A program made the position numbers and the translations under genes. The notes under the pieces were generated by a model. It did not search any database and was not told the DNA's origin. It saw nothing but the letters and a program-made list of their open reading frames with translations. This document shows positions 6,217 to 15,030 of a stretch of 27,073 nt of DNA, piece after piece. How positions within the stretch are numbered: position 1 is the stretch's first letter; each line of letters starts with the position of its first letter. Source of the DNA: Fen-1362 sp964597035 (GTDB lineage: Bacteria; Planctomycetota; Phycisphaerae; Sedimentisphaerales; Anaerobacaceae); contig CAZQWM010000033.1 in NCBI GenBank assembly GCA_964597035.1, positions 1-27,073 of the forward strand. The letters run 5' to 3'.

Positions 6217-7845
6217 ATGACAGCTTCGCGCGCTTATAAGAAGTTAATTGTTCGGATTTTGAAGTGGGCCGGCATTTGCCTGGTTCTGGCGGCGGTTGTG
6301 ATGCACGTTTCGGTGAAGCTCTGGCTGGGACCTTCTTATGTAGCCGTGCGCGTGGAGCAGGCATTGTCGCGATTCTGGTCGGGGCCCGTGTATGTGGGCG
6401 AAATTGAGTTTAACTACGACGGCATTATGTTCGTCCGGGACATTGTATTTTATGACCAGGGAGGGGCAGTGACGATAGAAGCGAACGACGTGAAGCTGGT
6501 TTTAGGGGATTGGCCGAGTTTCGCGTCGCCCGCAGAGGATATCGAAGTTGAGAAAGTCGACGCGCACCTGCGAATCGATGACGGCAAAGTGAGTGTTCCG
6601 CTGCGGTTTCTTCAAAGCCGGGATGGTGAAAAGCCGCGTATGAAACGGTTGCAGGTCAGGCGTATGGCTGTGCGTATTGAAGACGGACAGTCACAGGTTG
6701 TCCTTGACCGGCTGGGTGTGGAGGTGAACAGAAAAGGGGAGCCATACGAGTTCAATGTGGATAGCTATGATGAAGATGATGCCTCGCAGTTAGATATCGA
6801 GGGCAATATCGATTTGGAAAGCAGGGAGGTGGTGACAACACTGAAGTTTGCCCGGAAGCTGGAACGCGAACAGACGGCGATGCTGTTGTCGGTGTTACGT
6901 GTTTCGACTGTATGGAGCTGCGAAGGCGGGGTCCGGGCGGACTTACGCTTAAGCGGGAATTTTGCGGATACAGAGAGCTTGTGGCCCGAAGGGATGGTTG
7001 TGTTCGAGGACTGGGCCGTCGATGCGAACGAGCGCTCCGTCGGCAGGGGGGTGAGCGGGGATTTGCTTGTTAGAGGACGGCATCTGGATTTAGAGCAGAT
7101 TGAGGGGGTTCTGTGCAAGGGCCAACTGACCGGCTCATTCTATGTGAATGTAGTGAGGGAGGGGCCGGTCGGATACGGGGGAGATTTTGTTGTTGTGGAC
7201 GTAAATCTGCCGCAGCTTACGGAGCTGGCGGGCACAACCAAGAAATTTACGAGGGGAACGGGACGGCTGAGCGTGCAATTTTCAGGAGATACCAGCGGCG
7301 TGGAAAGCGTTCGGGCGAAGGGAGCGGCATTTCTGGATGATAGCGACCTGTGGCGATTTCCCTTGATAGGGCAGGTATTCAAGAGCATCGGGATATGGGA
7401 ATATCAGGTCGGCGGGATGTCTGACGCCGAGGTTAAGTTTGCGTTGTCAGGCCCTGAGATGACGATTGAGCGGGGGCATCTGTCAAACCGTTTCAGCGCG
7501 ATAGAGGCCGAGCCGGGGGGTAAAGTTAACCTGAAAAGCGGGCAGATTGATATGTATATCGTGGCGGCACCTTTGAAACAGGTGGACAAAGTTGTCGGCA
7601 AGATACCGGTAGTTAACTGGTTCGCATCGTTTAAGGACAAGCTCATTCGGCTTCGGCTGAAAGGTCACTGGTCGGAGCCGGCGGGTAAGCTGATTAGCAA
7701 GCAGCCGCTTAAGGACATCAAGGATGGAACTATCGGGTTTATTGTGGACATCATAGAAAGCGGGGGGCAATTTACAAAGAAGACGATTCAAGGGTTTGGG
7801 TTAATATTCAGCCGTCCGAAGAAAAAGGCAGAAGGCGAACAGTAG
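6217..7845 (+). CDS. AsmA-like envelope protein
   Basis: A 542-residue protein with one N-terminal membrane helix (about 12-32, WAGICLVLAAVVMHV) and a long beta-strand-rich periplasmic part. The C-terminal part (SDAEVKFALSGPEMTIERGHLSNRF, then KVNLKSGQIDMYIVAAPL) matches the AsmA_2/DUF3971-type C-terminal pattern of AsmA, TamB and YhdP relatives, long repeating beta-groove proteins associated with lipid transfer between the membranes and outer-membrane assembly. A lysine-rich tail (RPKKKAEGEQ) ends it. I prefer the ATG at 6217 over a TTG at 6202 in the same frame, because a GCGGAC sequence sits seven bases before the ATG. It lies between lepB and a UPF0316 gene in the same direction, consistent with an envelope operon. 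The exact cargo is unknown. Confidence 0.78.
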   Translation: MTASRAYKKLIVRILKWAGICLVLAAVVMHVSVKLWLGPSYVAVRVEQALSRFWSGPVYVGEIEFNYDGIMFVRDIVFYDQGGAVTIEANDVKLVLGDWPSFASPAEDIEVEKVDAHLRIDDGKVSVPLRFLQSRDGEKPRMKRLQVRRMAVRIEDGQSQVVLDRLGVEVNRKGEPYEFNVDSYDEDDASQLDIEGNIDLESREVVTTLKFARKLEREQTAMLLSVLRVSTVWSCEGGVRADLRLSGNFADTESLWPEGMVVFEDWAVDANERSVGRGVSGDLLVRGRHLDLEQIEGVLCKGQLTGSFYVNVVREGPVGYGGDFVVVDVNLPQLTELAGTTKKFTRGTGRLSVQFSGDTSGVESVRAKGAAFLDDSDLWRFPLIGQVFKSIGIWEYQVGGMSDAEVKFALSGPEMTIERGHLSNRFSAIEAEPGGKVNLKSGQIDMYIVAAPLKQVDKVVGKIPVVNWFASFKDKLIRLRLKGHWSEPAGKLISKQPLKDIKDGTIGFIVDIIESGGQFTKKTIQGFGLIFSRPKKKAEGEQ

Positions 7846-7976
7846 GATGCCAGTCGGCTCACAGTTCCCGGGCAATGGGGGTCTGTTGACAAGTATTGTT
7901 TATTGCGTTAGGTTTTTACAGATGGCATTTTTGGCGTGAAGAAGGCGTATTAACCGGTTTTGGAGATAGTTTAGCA

Positions 7977-8570
7977 ATGTCGTTTTACGATTCAGCGGTT
8001 TTCACATACGCGGTGCTGCCGATTCTTATTGCGCTTGCGAGGGTGTGCGACGTAACCATAGGCACGCTTCGTATAATGATGCTGTCGCGGGGGCATAAAT
8101 ATCTGGCGCCGCTGTTAGGATTTTTCGAGGTGCTGATATGGATTATCGTTACAGTCAAGATATTGCAGAATTTGAATAACGTGATGTGCTACGTTGGTTA
8201 CGCGGGCGGATTTGCAATAGGCAATCTTGTCGGCATCAAGATAGAAGAACGGCTGGCGATGGGCACGGTGGTCATCAGGATTATCACCGGGCAGGATGCC
8301 TCGGAGCTGATAGCCCGGATGCGCGAGGCCGGCCATGGTGTAACCAGCATCCCGGCACAGGGCAGCAGCGGGCTTGTACACGTGGTTTTTTCCGTCATCA
8401 AGCGCAGCGAGCTTGACAAGGTTGCGGAAATAATAAAGCGGTTCAATCCGCAGGCGTTTTACTCAATAGAAGACGTGCGGTTTGTGAGTAAGGGAGTATT
8501 CTCGCCGCGGACAGCTATGTCTTACCAGGGCGTTTTTTCGCTTCCGAGGGTTTTTAGAAAGAGCAAATGA
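7977..8570 (+). CDS. UPF0316 membrane protein (DUF5698 + DUF2179)
   Basis: A 197-residue protein. Residues 1-80 hold three hydrophobic helices with the conserved LARVCDVTIGTLRIM stretch typical of UPF0316 proteins. Residues about 110-175 form a DUF2179-type alpha/beta domain (VVIRIITGQDASELIARMREAGHGVTSIPAQG), a regulatory-looking domain also seen in membrane proteins of the YitT type. The function is not established; a small-ligand sensor or transport-related role is usually guessed. The frame is open upstream to 7896, but the family start matches the ATG at 7977 (MSFYDSAVF), which has GGAG eleven bases upstream. It lies in the series between the AsmA-like gene and the GH130 gene. Confidence 0.82.
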   Translation: MSFYDSAVFTYAVLPILIALARVCDVTIGTLRIMMLSRGHKYLAPLLGFFEVLIWIIVTVKILQNLNNVMCYVGYAGGFAIGNLVGIKIEERLAMGTVVIRIITGQDASELIARMREAGHGVTSIPAQGSSGLVHVVFSVIKRSELDKVAEIIKRFNPQAFYSIEDVRFVSKGVFSPRTAMSYQGVFSLPRVFRKSK

Positions 8571-8646
8571 GCTTGCAGACCGGCCGGTGATTTTGCAGTT
8601 GATGGTGCCGGCTTTTAAGTATAGGCGTTTTTGAAAAGGGTGTTTT

Positions 8647-9612
8647 ATGATGAGATTAGGCAGGGGTGAGCTGTTTGAGCGTTGTCCGAGAAATCCGATT
8701 CTCACGGTAAAGGACTGGCCTTATCCGGCCAATTCGGTTTTTAACGCCGCGGCGGCGATAGTGAACGATGAGACTTTGCTTCTGGTTCGGGTCGAGGATT
8801 TTCGCGGTGCTTCGCATCTTACCGTCGCTAGGAGTGCCGACGGCATCGGCGGCTGGCAAATCGACGCGGAGCCGGCGCTCGAGCCGGACCCCGGATATCC
8901 GGAGGAGGTGTGGGGAATCGAGGATGCACGTATTACGTGGCTTGAGGAGCTGGGCGAATGGGCGATAACTTATACGGCGTTTTCGGAAGGCGGGCCATTG
9001 GTGTCGCTTGCGACCACGAAGGACTTTCACAAGTTCAACCGGCTGGGGCCTGTTATGCCGCCTGAGGACAAAGACGCGGCGCTTTTCCCGGTAAAGTTCA
9101 ACGGGCTTTGGGCGATGCTGCATCGGCCAGTCGTGAGCTTCCCGCATATCGCCGGACACATCTGGTTATCCTTTTCGCCCAATCTGAAGCACTGGGGCCA
9201 GCATCACGTCCTGTTGCACGCGAGGCAAGGAAGCTGGTGGGACGCTAATAAAATCGGGCTGTCGGCACCGCCTTTGCAGACTGAGCAGGGCTGGCTGGTT
9301 TTGTATCACGGCGTGCGAACCACGGCTTCGGGCTCGATATACCGGCTCGGTCTTGCCCTGCTTGATTCGAATGACCCATCGCGCGTGCTTCGGCGGTCTG
9401 ATGAATGGGTATTCGGGCCGAAGGCGTCATACGAGCGCGAAGGCGACGTGGACGACGTGGTTTTTCCGTGCGGCTGGACGGTCAGAGATGATACTATATA
9501 TATGTATTACGGGGCGGCGGATTCGTGTATTGCGCTCGCGACGGCGAAACTGAAAGACATAGTAGATTATATTCTCGGCTGTCCCGCTTGTGAGCCGGCT
9601 GAGCGGCAATAA
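8647..9612 (+). CDS. Glycoside hydrolase family 130 protein (mannoside phosphorylase/mannosidase-like)
   Basis: A 321-residue cytoplasmic-looking enzyme without signal peptide. The five-bladed beta-propeller features of GH130 are visible: NAAAAIVNDETLLLVRVEDFRG, the VWGIEDARIT motif (Asp93, the position of the family's proton donor), KDAALFPVKFNG, and the late GWLVLYHGVR and YYGAADSCIALA strands. GH130 enzymes cleave beta-mannosidic links, either with phosphate to give mannose-1-phosphate or by hydrolysis. Which of these applies cannot be decided by eye. The lack of a secretion signal suits an intracellular phosphorylase. The neighbours are envelope genes rather than a polysaccharide locus. 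Translation starts at the first of two adjacent ATG codons. Confidence 0.85.
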   Translation: MMRLGRGELFERCPRNPILTVKDWPYPANSVFNAAAAIVNDETLLLVRVEDFRGASHLTVARSADGIGGWQIDAEPALEPDPGYPEEVWGIEDARITWLEELGEWAITYTAFSEGGPLVSLATTKDFHKFNRLGPVMPPEDKDAALFPVKFNGLWAMLHRPVVSFPHIAGHIWLSFSPNLKHWGQHHVLLHARQGSWWDANKIGLSAPPLQTEQGWLVLYHGVRTTASGSIYRLGLALLDSNDPSRVLRRSDEWVFGPKASYEREGDVDDVVFPCGWTVRDDTIYMYYGAADSCIALATAKLKDIVDYILGCPACEPAERQ

Positions 9613-9655
9613 TGAAATGCAGGTTTGTGCGATTTTTGAAAGGTAAGGGGGCAAT

Positions 9656-10369
9656 ATGAACCTGGCTTTGTTTTTGATAGTGCTTGTCGTCTCTTTCATA
9701 GCTGTTCGACTCGGGGCTGTCGCATTTCAATTGACCGGTCTTGAGTGGTCGATGGCGAAATTCCAGTCGCTTTCCTGTTTTACCTCGACTGGCTTTACGA
9801 CCAGAGAGGCCGAGCACATTACCGGGCATCCTCAGCGACGGCGGATTGCTTCGACGCTGATGGTTTTGGGGCACGCGGGCCTTGTTACAATGATAGCCAC
9901 GCTGGCAAATACGCTGCGAGCACAGGAGGTAATAGAGGAGGGGCTGTCCAAGCCGTTTCTGCCATTTGATATGCCGCCTTATCTGGTGAAGCTGATAAAC
10001 CTGCTTGTCATCGTTATTGGTGTCTTCATTATTTACAAGGTTTTCACAAACACGGTTATTGCCAAGAAGCTGACGGAAATATTACGAAAACGGCTTATCA
10101 AGAGACAGACGTTTAAGACGATATCGCACGAGGACCTTTTGATTACCACGGGCGGCTACGGCGTTTCGACCGTAAGAATCCGGCAGGACCATCCTATAAT
10201 CGGGAAACTGTTGTCGGAATCAGGGCTGCGGAAAGACGACATCAACGTTCTTGCGATAGTGCGGGAGGATTCAACCGTGGCCAACCCGGCGCCCGAAATG
10301 AAAATCCTGCAGGGTGACGAGCTTATCTGCTTCGGAAAGCTCGAAAACATCAGAAAAGAATTCATATAA
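9656..10369 (+). CDS. Membrane protein with TrkA_C (RCK_C) domain
   Basis: A 237-residue protein with hydrophobic segments at about 3-22, 70-88 and 108-128. Between the first two lies a loop with SCFTSTGFTT, which resembles the pore-loop style of Trk/Ktr potassium transporters. Residues about 150-237 form a TrkA_C domain (TVRIRQDHPIIGKLLSESGLRKDDINVLAIVRE, ending GDELICFGKLENI). TrkA_C domains bind small regulators, including cyclic di-AMP in some Gram-positive bacteria, and gate potassium or other cation transport. This arrangement is a known but little-studied family, and whether it conducts ions is unknown. The ATG has AGGGGG upstream. It is the last gene of the lepB series and converges on the ABC ATPase gene with a 21-bp gap. 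Confidence 0.75.
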   Translation: MNLALFLIVLVVSFIAVRLGAVAFQLTGLEWSMAKFQSLSCFTSTGFTTREAEHITGHPQRRRIASTLMVLGHAGLVTMIATLANTLRAQEVIEEGLSKPFLPFDMPPYLVKLINLLVIVIGVFIIYKVFTNTVIAKKLTEILRKRLIKRQTFKTISHEDLLITTGGYGVSTVRIRQDHPIIGKLLSESGLRKDDINVLAIVREDSTVANPAPEMKILQGDELICFGKLENIRKEFI

Positions 10370-10390
10370 CCGTAACTTTTCTGATTGCGG

Positions 10391-11245
10391 TCAGAGGTTC
10401 TCCCCGGCGGATGTCTTGTCAGGCCTTTCGCCGGTAAATTTACCCAGGGGAAGAAAGAAGCTCCGCTGTCCGATTTTCCCGCTGAATGTCTCAACACCGA
10501 AAACCTTCTCGACCTGCTCGGCTGTTAGTATTTCATCGGTCGGCCCGAATGTGTAACTCGCCCCCGCTGCTGTCTTGCGACAGCAAGACGCGGGGGCCGA
10601 AAGCAGCAGTGTCATATCGCTGTATTGAGAGCATAGGTTGATGTCGTGCGTGACTGCCACGATTGTCTTTTGCTTTTCGAGCTGCATTTGCTTAAGCAGG
10701 TCGTATATGCCGACGCGGTGTTTCATATCGAGAAAGCTTGTCGGCTCGTCCAGGAACAAAATCGGGGTCTGCTGTGCGAGGGCGCGGGCGATAAAGATTT
10801 GCTGGCGCTCGCCGCCGCTTAGCTGTGCGAGGGGGCGGTCGGCAAATTGCGCGGTGTCGGTCATCTCGAACGCCTCGGTTATCGCCTTTCGGTCGGCTTC
10901 GGATTCGAAGGCGAGTGCGCCGAGATAGGGCGTTCTGCCCATCGATACGACCTGCGCCGCGGTGAAATCGAAGACCGGAACGAACTCCTGACGGACGAAG
11001 GCGACTTTTGCGGCAAGCCGCCTGATGGAATATGATTGCACGAGCTTCGAGTCTATTATGATTGAGCCGGAGCTCGGCCTGATTAAGCCGGCAAGGAGAT
11101 TGAGCAGGGTAGTTTTACCGGCGCCGTTCGGGCCGGCTATGGACAAAAAGACGCCCTTGTCCAGCCGGAAATTAAGATTTGTGAGTATCGAGGCGCCGTA
11201 CCTGTAGGCGAAGCAGAGGTCTTTTACTTCTATACAGGCGTTCAT
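10391..11245 (-). CDS. ABC transporter ATP-binding protein, cobalamin/iron-chelate type
   Basis: The ATPase (284 residues) of a BtuCDF/FecBCDE-type importer. Walker A GPNGAGKTT (38-46), a Q-loop in VRQEF near 85, signature LSGGE (142-146), Walker B ILFLDE (162-167) and the switch His in THDIN (200) are all present, so it should be active. Its start codon overlaps the permease stop as ATGA. The odd part is residues 216-233 (SAPASCCRKTAAGASYTF): relatives have only about eight residues between the LLL strand and GPTDEIL. The extra stretch is encoded by a palindromic DNA segment (10561-10596). The substrate could be cobalamin, heme or a siderophore. It is the last gene of the gpmI-mutL-ABC series. 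Confidence 0.92.
   Translation of the reverse strand: MNACIEVKDLCFAYRYGASILTNLNFRLDKGVFLSIAGPNGAGKTTLLNLLAGLIRPSSGSIIIDSKLVQSYSIRRLAAKVAFVRQEFVPVFDFTAAQVVSMGRTPYLGALAFESEADRKAITEAFEMTDTAQFADRPLAQLSGGERQQIFIARALAQQTPILFLDEPTSFLDMKHRVGIYDLLKQMQLEKQKTIVAVTHDINLCSQYSDMTLLLSAPASCCRKTAAGASYTFGPTDEILTAEQVEKVFGVETFSGKIGQRSFFLPLGKFTGERPDKTSAGENL
10561..10596. repeat. Interrupted palindrome inside the ABC ATPase gene
   Basis: CCCCCGC (10561-10567) pairs with GCGGGGG (10590-10596), and inside it GTCTTGC (10572-10578) pairs with GCAAGAC (10583-10589) around a GACA loop: 14 paired positions with a single four-base bulge (TGCT). An alternative fold GCTGTC-TTGC-GACAGC (10569-10584) also exists. The palindrome is in frame and encodes the residues that make this protein longer than its relatives. 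Confidence 0.7.
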
Positions 11246-12273
11246 CGCAGGCCTCCGAGCTTTCTGCTGCTTCTTGCCAGCAGCAGCAGAAAAACAGGTC
11301 CGCCGACAACGGCGGTTATTACGCCGACCGGCAGTTGGGCCGGGGCGATTATCGTTCGGGCGACGGTATCACAGGCGACCACAAATGCAGCACCGATAAT
11401 CGCGCTGGCGGGCAGTAACTGGCGGTGGTCGGGTCCGAAGACAAGCCGAACCGAGTGCGGGACAATCAACCCGACAAAACCAACCAGCCCGCTAAGCCCA
11501 ACGGCGACGGCGGTTACTAAAGAGGCAAGCGCGAATGCAATCAGGGTGACCGCACGCGGATTGACGCCGAGCGACTGCGCTTCGGCCCGGCCGAATGTCA
11601 GGACGTTGAGCTTATGGCATAATATAAATAATCCGAAAATCCCGATAACAATCAGAATTGCGCTTAGCAGCAACGTGGAGAAGTCTTTCTCTGTGATATT
11701 TCCCATCAGCCACAGCGTTGTGGAGCGCAACTGCTGGCTGTTGAGCAGGTTTGTCAGAAGCATTATCACCGCGGAAAAGAATGCGTTAACGACCACGCCT
11801 GCCAGAAGCAGACTTATTACGGACGAGCCGCCCGCTAAGTGTCCGATGAGCCAGACCAGCCAGACCGTTCCGAGCGCGAACAAAAACGCCGCAGCCGAGA
11901 TAGGCGAGCCAGCCCATAGCCGCCAGCTTGCGCCTAAAAGGGCCGCTGTAATCGCGCCGAGTGCTGCGCCGCTGGATATACCAAGAATGTACGGCTCGGC
12001 GAGGGGATTGCGGAGAATCGCCTGCAGGGCGACGCCGCTCGCAGCCAGGGCCGCTCCGACGAGCGCGGCGACGATGATTCGCGGAACTCTAACACGGACG
12101 AATATATCGTAGTCAGTGTTTTGACACTGTTTGTCGAGCAGCCCGATGAGAACCGCCGGCAGGGATACCTTTTGTGTCCCTATCATAGAACACACGCTCA
12201 TCACCGTGCTTAAAATTATCAGGCACAAAAGGATTTTGAATCCGAGCCATCTTAGTGTCAGTGGTTTAGTCAT
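11242..12273 (-). CDS. FecCD/BtuC-type ABC transporter permease
   Basis: A 343-residue inner-membrane permease with about ten hydrophobic helices. Family landmarks are RVPRIIVAALVGAALAASGVALQAILRNPLAEPYILGISSGAALGA in the first third and LVGFVGLIVPHSVRLVFGPDHRQLLPASAIIGAAF in the last third, the segment that contacts the ATPase. It forms the channel for a cobalamin, heme or ferric-siderophore importer. The frame is open further upstream, but the ATG at 12273 overlaps the stop of the binding-protein gene as ATGA, and its own stop overlaps the ATPase start in the same way, so the three subunits are very likely translationally coupled. Confidence 0.93.
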   Translation of the reverse strand: MTKPLTLRWLGFKILLCLIILSTVMSVCSMIGTQKVSLPAVLIGLLDKQCQNTDYDIFVRVRVPRIIVAALVGAALAASGVALQAILRNPLAEPYILGISSGAALGAITAALLGASWRLWAGSPISAAAFLFALGTVWLVWLIGHLAGGSSVISLLLAGVVVNAFFSAVIMLLTNLLNSQQLRSTTLWLMGNITEKDFSTLLLSAILIVIGIFGLFILCHKLNVLTFGRAEAQSLGVNPRAVTLIAFALASLVTAVAVGLSGLVGFVGLIVPHSVRLVFGPDHRQLLPASAIIGAAFVVACDTVARTIIAPAQLPVGVITAVVGGPVFLLLLARSSRKLGGLR

Positions 12274-13211
12274 TTGTTTTTTCCCATTCCGTGACTTACT
12301 TTGTGCGGCCTGGCGAACAATTCCGGGTGCAGGCATTTAAGCACGGCCTGCACGCCCTGCGGCAGGCGTGGGCCAAGGCGCAGCACCGTGTCCGGGTCGA
12401 TGACGTAAATCCTTTTGTTCTTTACCGCCGGCAGGTTCGTAAAACCGGCCCAGAATTTCTCGGCTGCGGCCTGCTGCTTTGGCAAATCCCTTGTTCCCAT
12501 TGCCGCCTGAATTATCACTTCAGCACCGCACCTTATGATTTCTTCGGTGGGAACCGACGGATACTGTGTGGCGGTCGGCGCTATCGCGTTTTGTCCGCCG
12601 GCCATTTCGATAATTTCGTTTACGAAGGTATTTACCCCCGCCAGACGCATCGGCTCGTTCTGCACTACCCATAGCACTTTGACTTTTTCAGCAGAAGACG
12701 ATATCGCTTTGATTTTATCGAGCTGGTCTTTTGTATATGCGACAAGCTGCTCGGCCTCGAGTTTGCAGCCGGCTGCATCGCCGATTTCCATAATTGCGGT
12801 GTAAAGCTCATCCAATGATTCAATCGACATCGAAAGCACGTTCAGTCCCGTCCTTTTTAGCGTTTGCGCCACCTGCTGCTGCTGGTCAAAGGTCTCGCAG
12901 ACAACCAGGTCGGGCCTGACGGCTATGATGGCTTCGGTGTTCGGCTGCCAGAATGTCCCTACCTTCGGTTTTGCCTTTGCCTCGACGGGCCAGTCACAAT
13001 TGTTTGATACCGCAACGATTTTGTCACCGAGCCCAAGCGCAAATAATATTTCCGTCAAATTGGGTGAGAGCGAGACGATTCTTTGTGGTGTTTTCGGACT
13101 ATCGGCGGCTTTTGTGCCTTCGGGAACAATTCGACGAGCGATGAAGACCACAAGAATCATTGTGCAGACGGCAACAATCACAAATATAGCCAATGGCTTT
13201 TTCATATTCAT
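12270..13211 (-). CDS. Periplasmic metal-chelate-binding protein, BtuF-like
   Basis: A 313-residue substrate-binding protein of the helical-backbone (BtuF/FhuD) class. Residues 4-27 form an uncleaved-looking membrane anchor (LAIFVIVAVCTMILVVFIARR); there is no lipobox. The mature part starts with RIVSLSPNLTEILFALGLGDKIVAVSNNCDWP, the family signature, then RPDLVV and, in the second lobe, NEIIEMAGGQNAIAP. BtuF itself binds vitamin B12; relatives bind heme or siderophores. The start codon overlaps the mutL stop as ATGA, an unusual link between a repair gene and a transport gene. No cobalamin riboswitch was seen, but it would have to lie upstream of gpmI if the whole series is one transcript. 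Confidence 0.9.
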   Translation of the reverse strand: MNMKKPLAIFVIVAVCTMILVVFIARRIVPEGTKAADSPKTPQRIVSLSPNLTEILFALGLGDKIVAVSNNCDWPVEAKAKPKVGTFWQPNTEAIIAVRPDLVVCETFDQQQQVAQTLKRTGLNVLSMSIESLDELYTAIMEIGDAAGCKLEAEQLVAYTKDQLDKIKAISSSAEKVKVLWVVQNEPMRLAGVNTFVNEIIEMAGGQNAIAPTATQYPSVPTEEIIRCGAEVIIQAAMGTRDLPKQQAAAEKFWAGFTNLPAVKNKRIYVIDPDTVLRLGPRLPQGVQAVLKCLHPELFARPHKVSHGMGKNK

Positions 13212-14965
13212 GTCCGCTTGAACTGCTTTTCAAGCTCGGCGATGGTGAATTTTATCGTTGTCGGTCTGCCATGGGGACAGTGACTTGAATGTTCAACCTG
13301 CTGTTTGTCGGCAAGCAGTTGTTCTATTTCGCCATTGGTTAGTTTGTGCCCGGCTTTAATCGCCGCCTTGCAGGCCGCCATATGCAGCACCTCGTCGAGC
13401 AGTCCGTCGGCGTCGAGAGTCGAGGCCTTTTCCGTGAGCATATCAATTAAATCCCGCAGAAACTCGACCGGCTCGGCGCCGGACAGCAGAACGGGAAAGG
13501 CCTGGATGGCTATGGTCTTCGGTCCGAAGCCGACCAGCTCGATTCCGAGCTTCTCGAGCAGCTCTGCGTTGTTTTCAATGGTATCCAACTGGGATTTGGT
13601 AAGCCCGAAACTCTGCGGCACCAAGAGTTTCTGTGATTCGAGCTTGCTGTTATGCACACGCTTGAGCAACTGCTCATATATGATTCTTTCATGCAGTGCG
13701 TGCTGGTCGATAATTGCAAAGCCGGCTTCATCTTCGGCAATGATGAAGCTGTCGTGTATTTGCAGAAAATTTCTGCCGACGGGTTCGGGGGCCTGTGCCG
13801 GGCCGGTGTGTTCGATTCGGCCGGGGGATTCCCGGCCTGCGCCCGGTTTGAAGTCGAGCTGGCGTTGTCCGGCGGGGCGATGCCTTTTGAAAAAATCCTC
13901 CATCGCCTCGACGATTCGGCTGTCCCGACCTGACGTTGAGATTGTCTGCTGCGGAATCCTTGCGGACGTGTCGAGGTCTGTGCCGAGGAGCTTTTCGCGT
14001 ATACAGGCCAGAATTTGTGAGTGAACGAGATTTGAATTATAGAAGCGCACTTCGACCTTGGTCGGGTGAACGTTGACGTCGTAATCCTCGCAGGGCATTT
14101 CGATAAACAAAAAGGCCGCGGGGAACCTGCTCGGGTCGATGCTGCCTCGATACGCCTCTTTGACGGCGTGCGAGATGAATTTGTCGCGTATGAACCGGCC
14201 GTTTAGAAATATGTACTGGAGCCGGCTGCTGGTAGTGGCGATGGCGGGCCTACCGAGGTAGGCGAGTATGTGCAGGCCCTTTTCGTTGCTCTCGGTTTCG
14301 AGCAGTCCGTCAGCTATTTCCGGTGAGAATAATTCGGCGATTCGTGATGGGATGCTCTGTCCGCCGGCCAAGTGGAAAACATTTTTACCGTTGTGGCTTA
14401 GTGCAAGCTCGATAGCGGTATTGCCAAGCGCGATTCTGGTGACCTGCTCGGTGACGTGGGTCATTTCGGTATTTGCTGTTTTGAGGAATTTGCGCCTGGC
14501 GGGCAGCTTGTAGAAGATGTCACGGACCGCAATGGTGGTGCCCACGTCGGCGCTTGTGGGCGAGACTGAGACTTTTTCACCGCAGTCGATTTCAACGCAG
14601 TTGCCGGCCAGCTCGTCCGCCGTTCTGCTGACCGCTCTGACCTGCGCGACCGAAGCGACACTTGCCAGCGCCTCACCGCGGAAACCCAGCGTCGATATCG
14701 CCCGCAGGTCATCTGAGGTCCTGACTTTGCTTGTGGTATGCGACTCGAATGCGCAGGCGAGGTCCTCGGTGTCCATACCGCAGCCGTTGTCGGTTACCGA
14801 TATGAGCTTTCTGCCGCCGTCCTCGACGGCGATGGTGATTTTGGTTGCGCCGGCGTCGATACTGTTCTCGATGAGTTCCTTGACCACGCTTGCCGGCCGT
14901 TCGATTACCTCACCGGCGGCAATCATATTAACCATATTCTGGTCGAGGACAATTATCCGGCTCAT
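13208..14965 (-). CDS. mutL: DNA mismatch repair protein MutL
   Basis: A 585-residue GHKL ATPase with a C-terminal endonuclease domain. N-terminal motifs: VVKELIENSIDAGA (Glu30, Asn34), DNGCGM (59-64) and GFRGEAL. The C-terminal domain carries DQHALHERIIYE at about 420-431 and CPHGRP at about 563-568, the metal-binding motifs of nicking MutL proteins found in bacteria without MutH. It therefore should nick the strand itself after MutS finds a mismatch. The frame opens at a GTG at 15007, but the ATG at 14965 (MSRIIVLDQNMVNMIAAGEV) matches the family start and has AGG seven bases upstream. It follows gpmI by 65 bp and overlaps the BtuF-like gene by four bases. No mutS is present in the window. 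Confidence 0.95.
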   Translation of the reverse strand: MSRIIVLDQNMVNMIAAGEVIERPASVVKELIENSIDAGATKITIAVEDGGRKLISVTDNGCGMDTEDLACAFESHTTSKVRTSDDLRAISTLGFRGEALASVASVAQVRAVSRTADELAGNCVEIDCGEKVSVSPTSADVGTTIAVRDIFYKLPARRKFLKTANTEMTHVTEQVTRIALGNTAIELALSHNGKNVFHLAGGQSIPSRIAELFSPEIADGLLETESNEKGLHILAYLGRPAIATTSSRLQYIFLNGRFIRDKFISHAVKEAYRGSIDPSRFPAAFLFIEMPCEDYDVNVHPTKVEVRFYNSNLVHSQILACIREKLLGTDLDTSARIPQQTISTSGRDSRIVEAMEDFFKRHRPAGQRQLDFKPGAGRESPGRIEHTGPAQAPEPVGRNFLQIHDSFIIAEDEAGFAIIDQHALHERIIYEQLLKRVHNSKLESQKLLVPQSFGLTKSQLDTIENNAELLEKLGIELVGFGPKTIAIQAFPVLLSGAEPVEFLRDLIDMLTEKASTLDADGLLDEVLHMAACKAAIKAGHKLTNGEIEQLLADKQQVEHSSHCPHGRPTTIKFTIAELEKQFKRT

Positions 14966-15030
14966 CCTGGCGCCTGCTCTGGTGAAAAGGCCCCTCTCAC
15001 GAGGCACTATGTGTGTTGCAACTTAGGCCG

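Noticed and set aside
15001..15013. GAGGCACTATGTG occurs here and at 25425-25437
   Set aside because: A single shared 13-mer is expected by chance several times in 27 kb, and the contexts (mutL upstream region and HU leader) show no other similarity.
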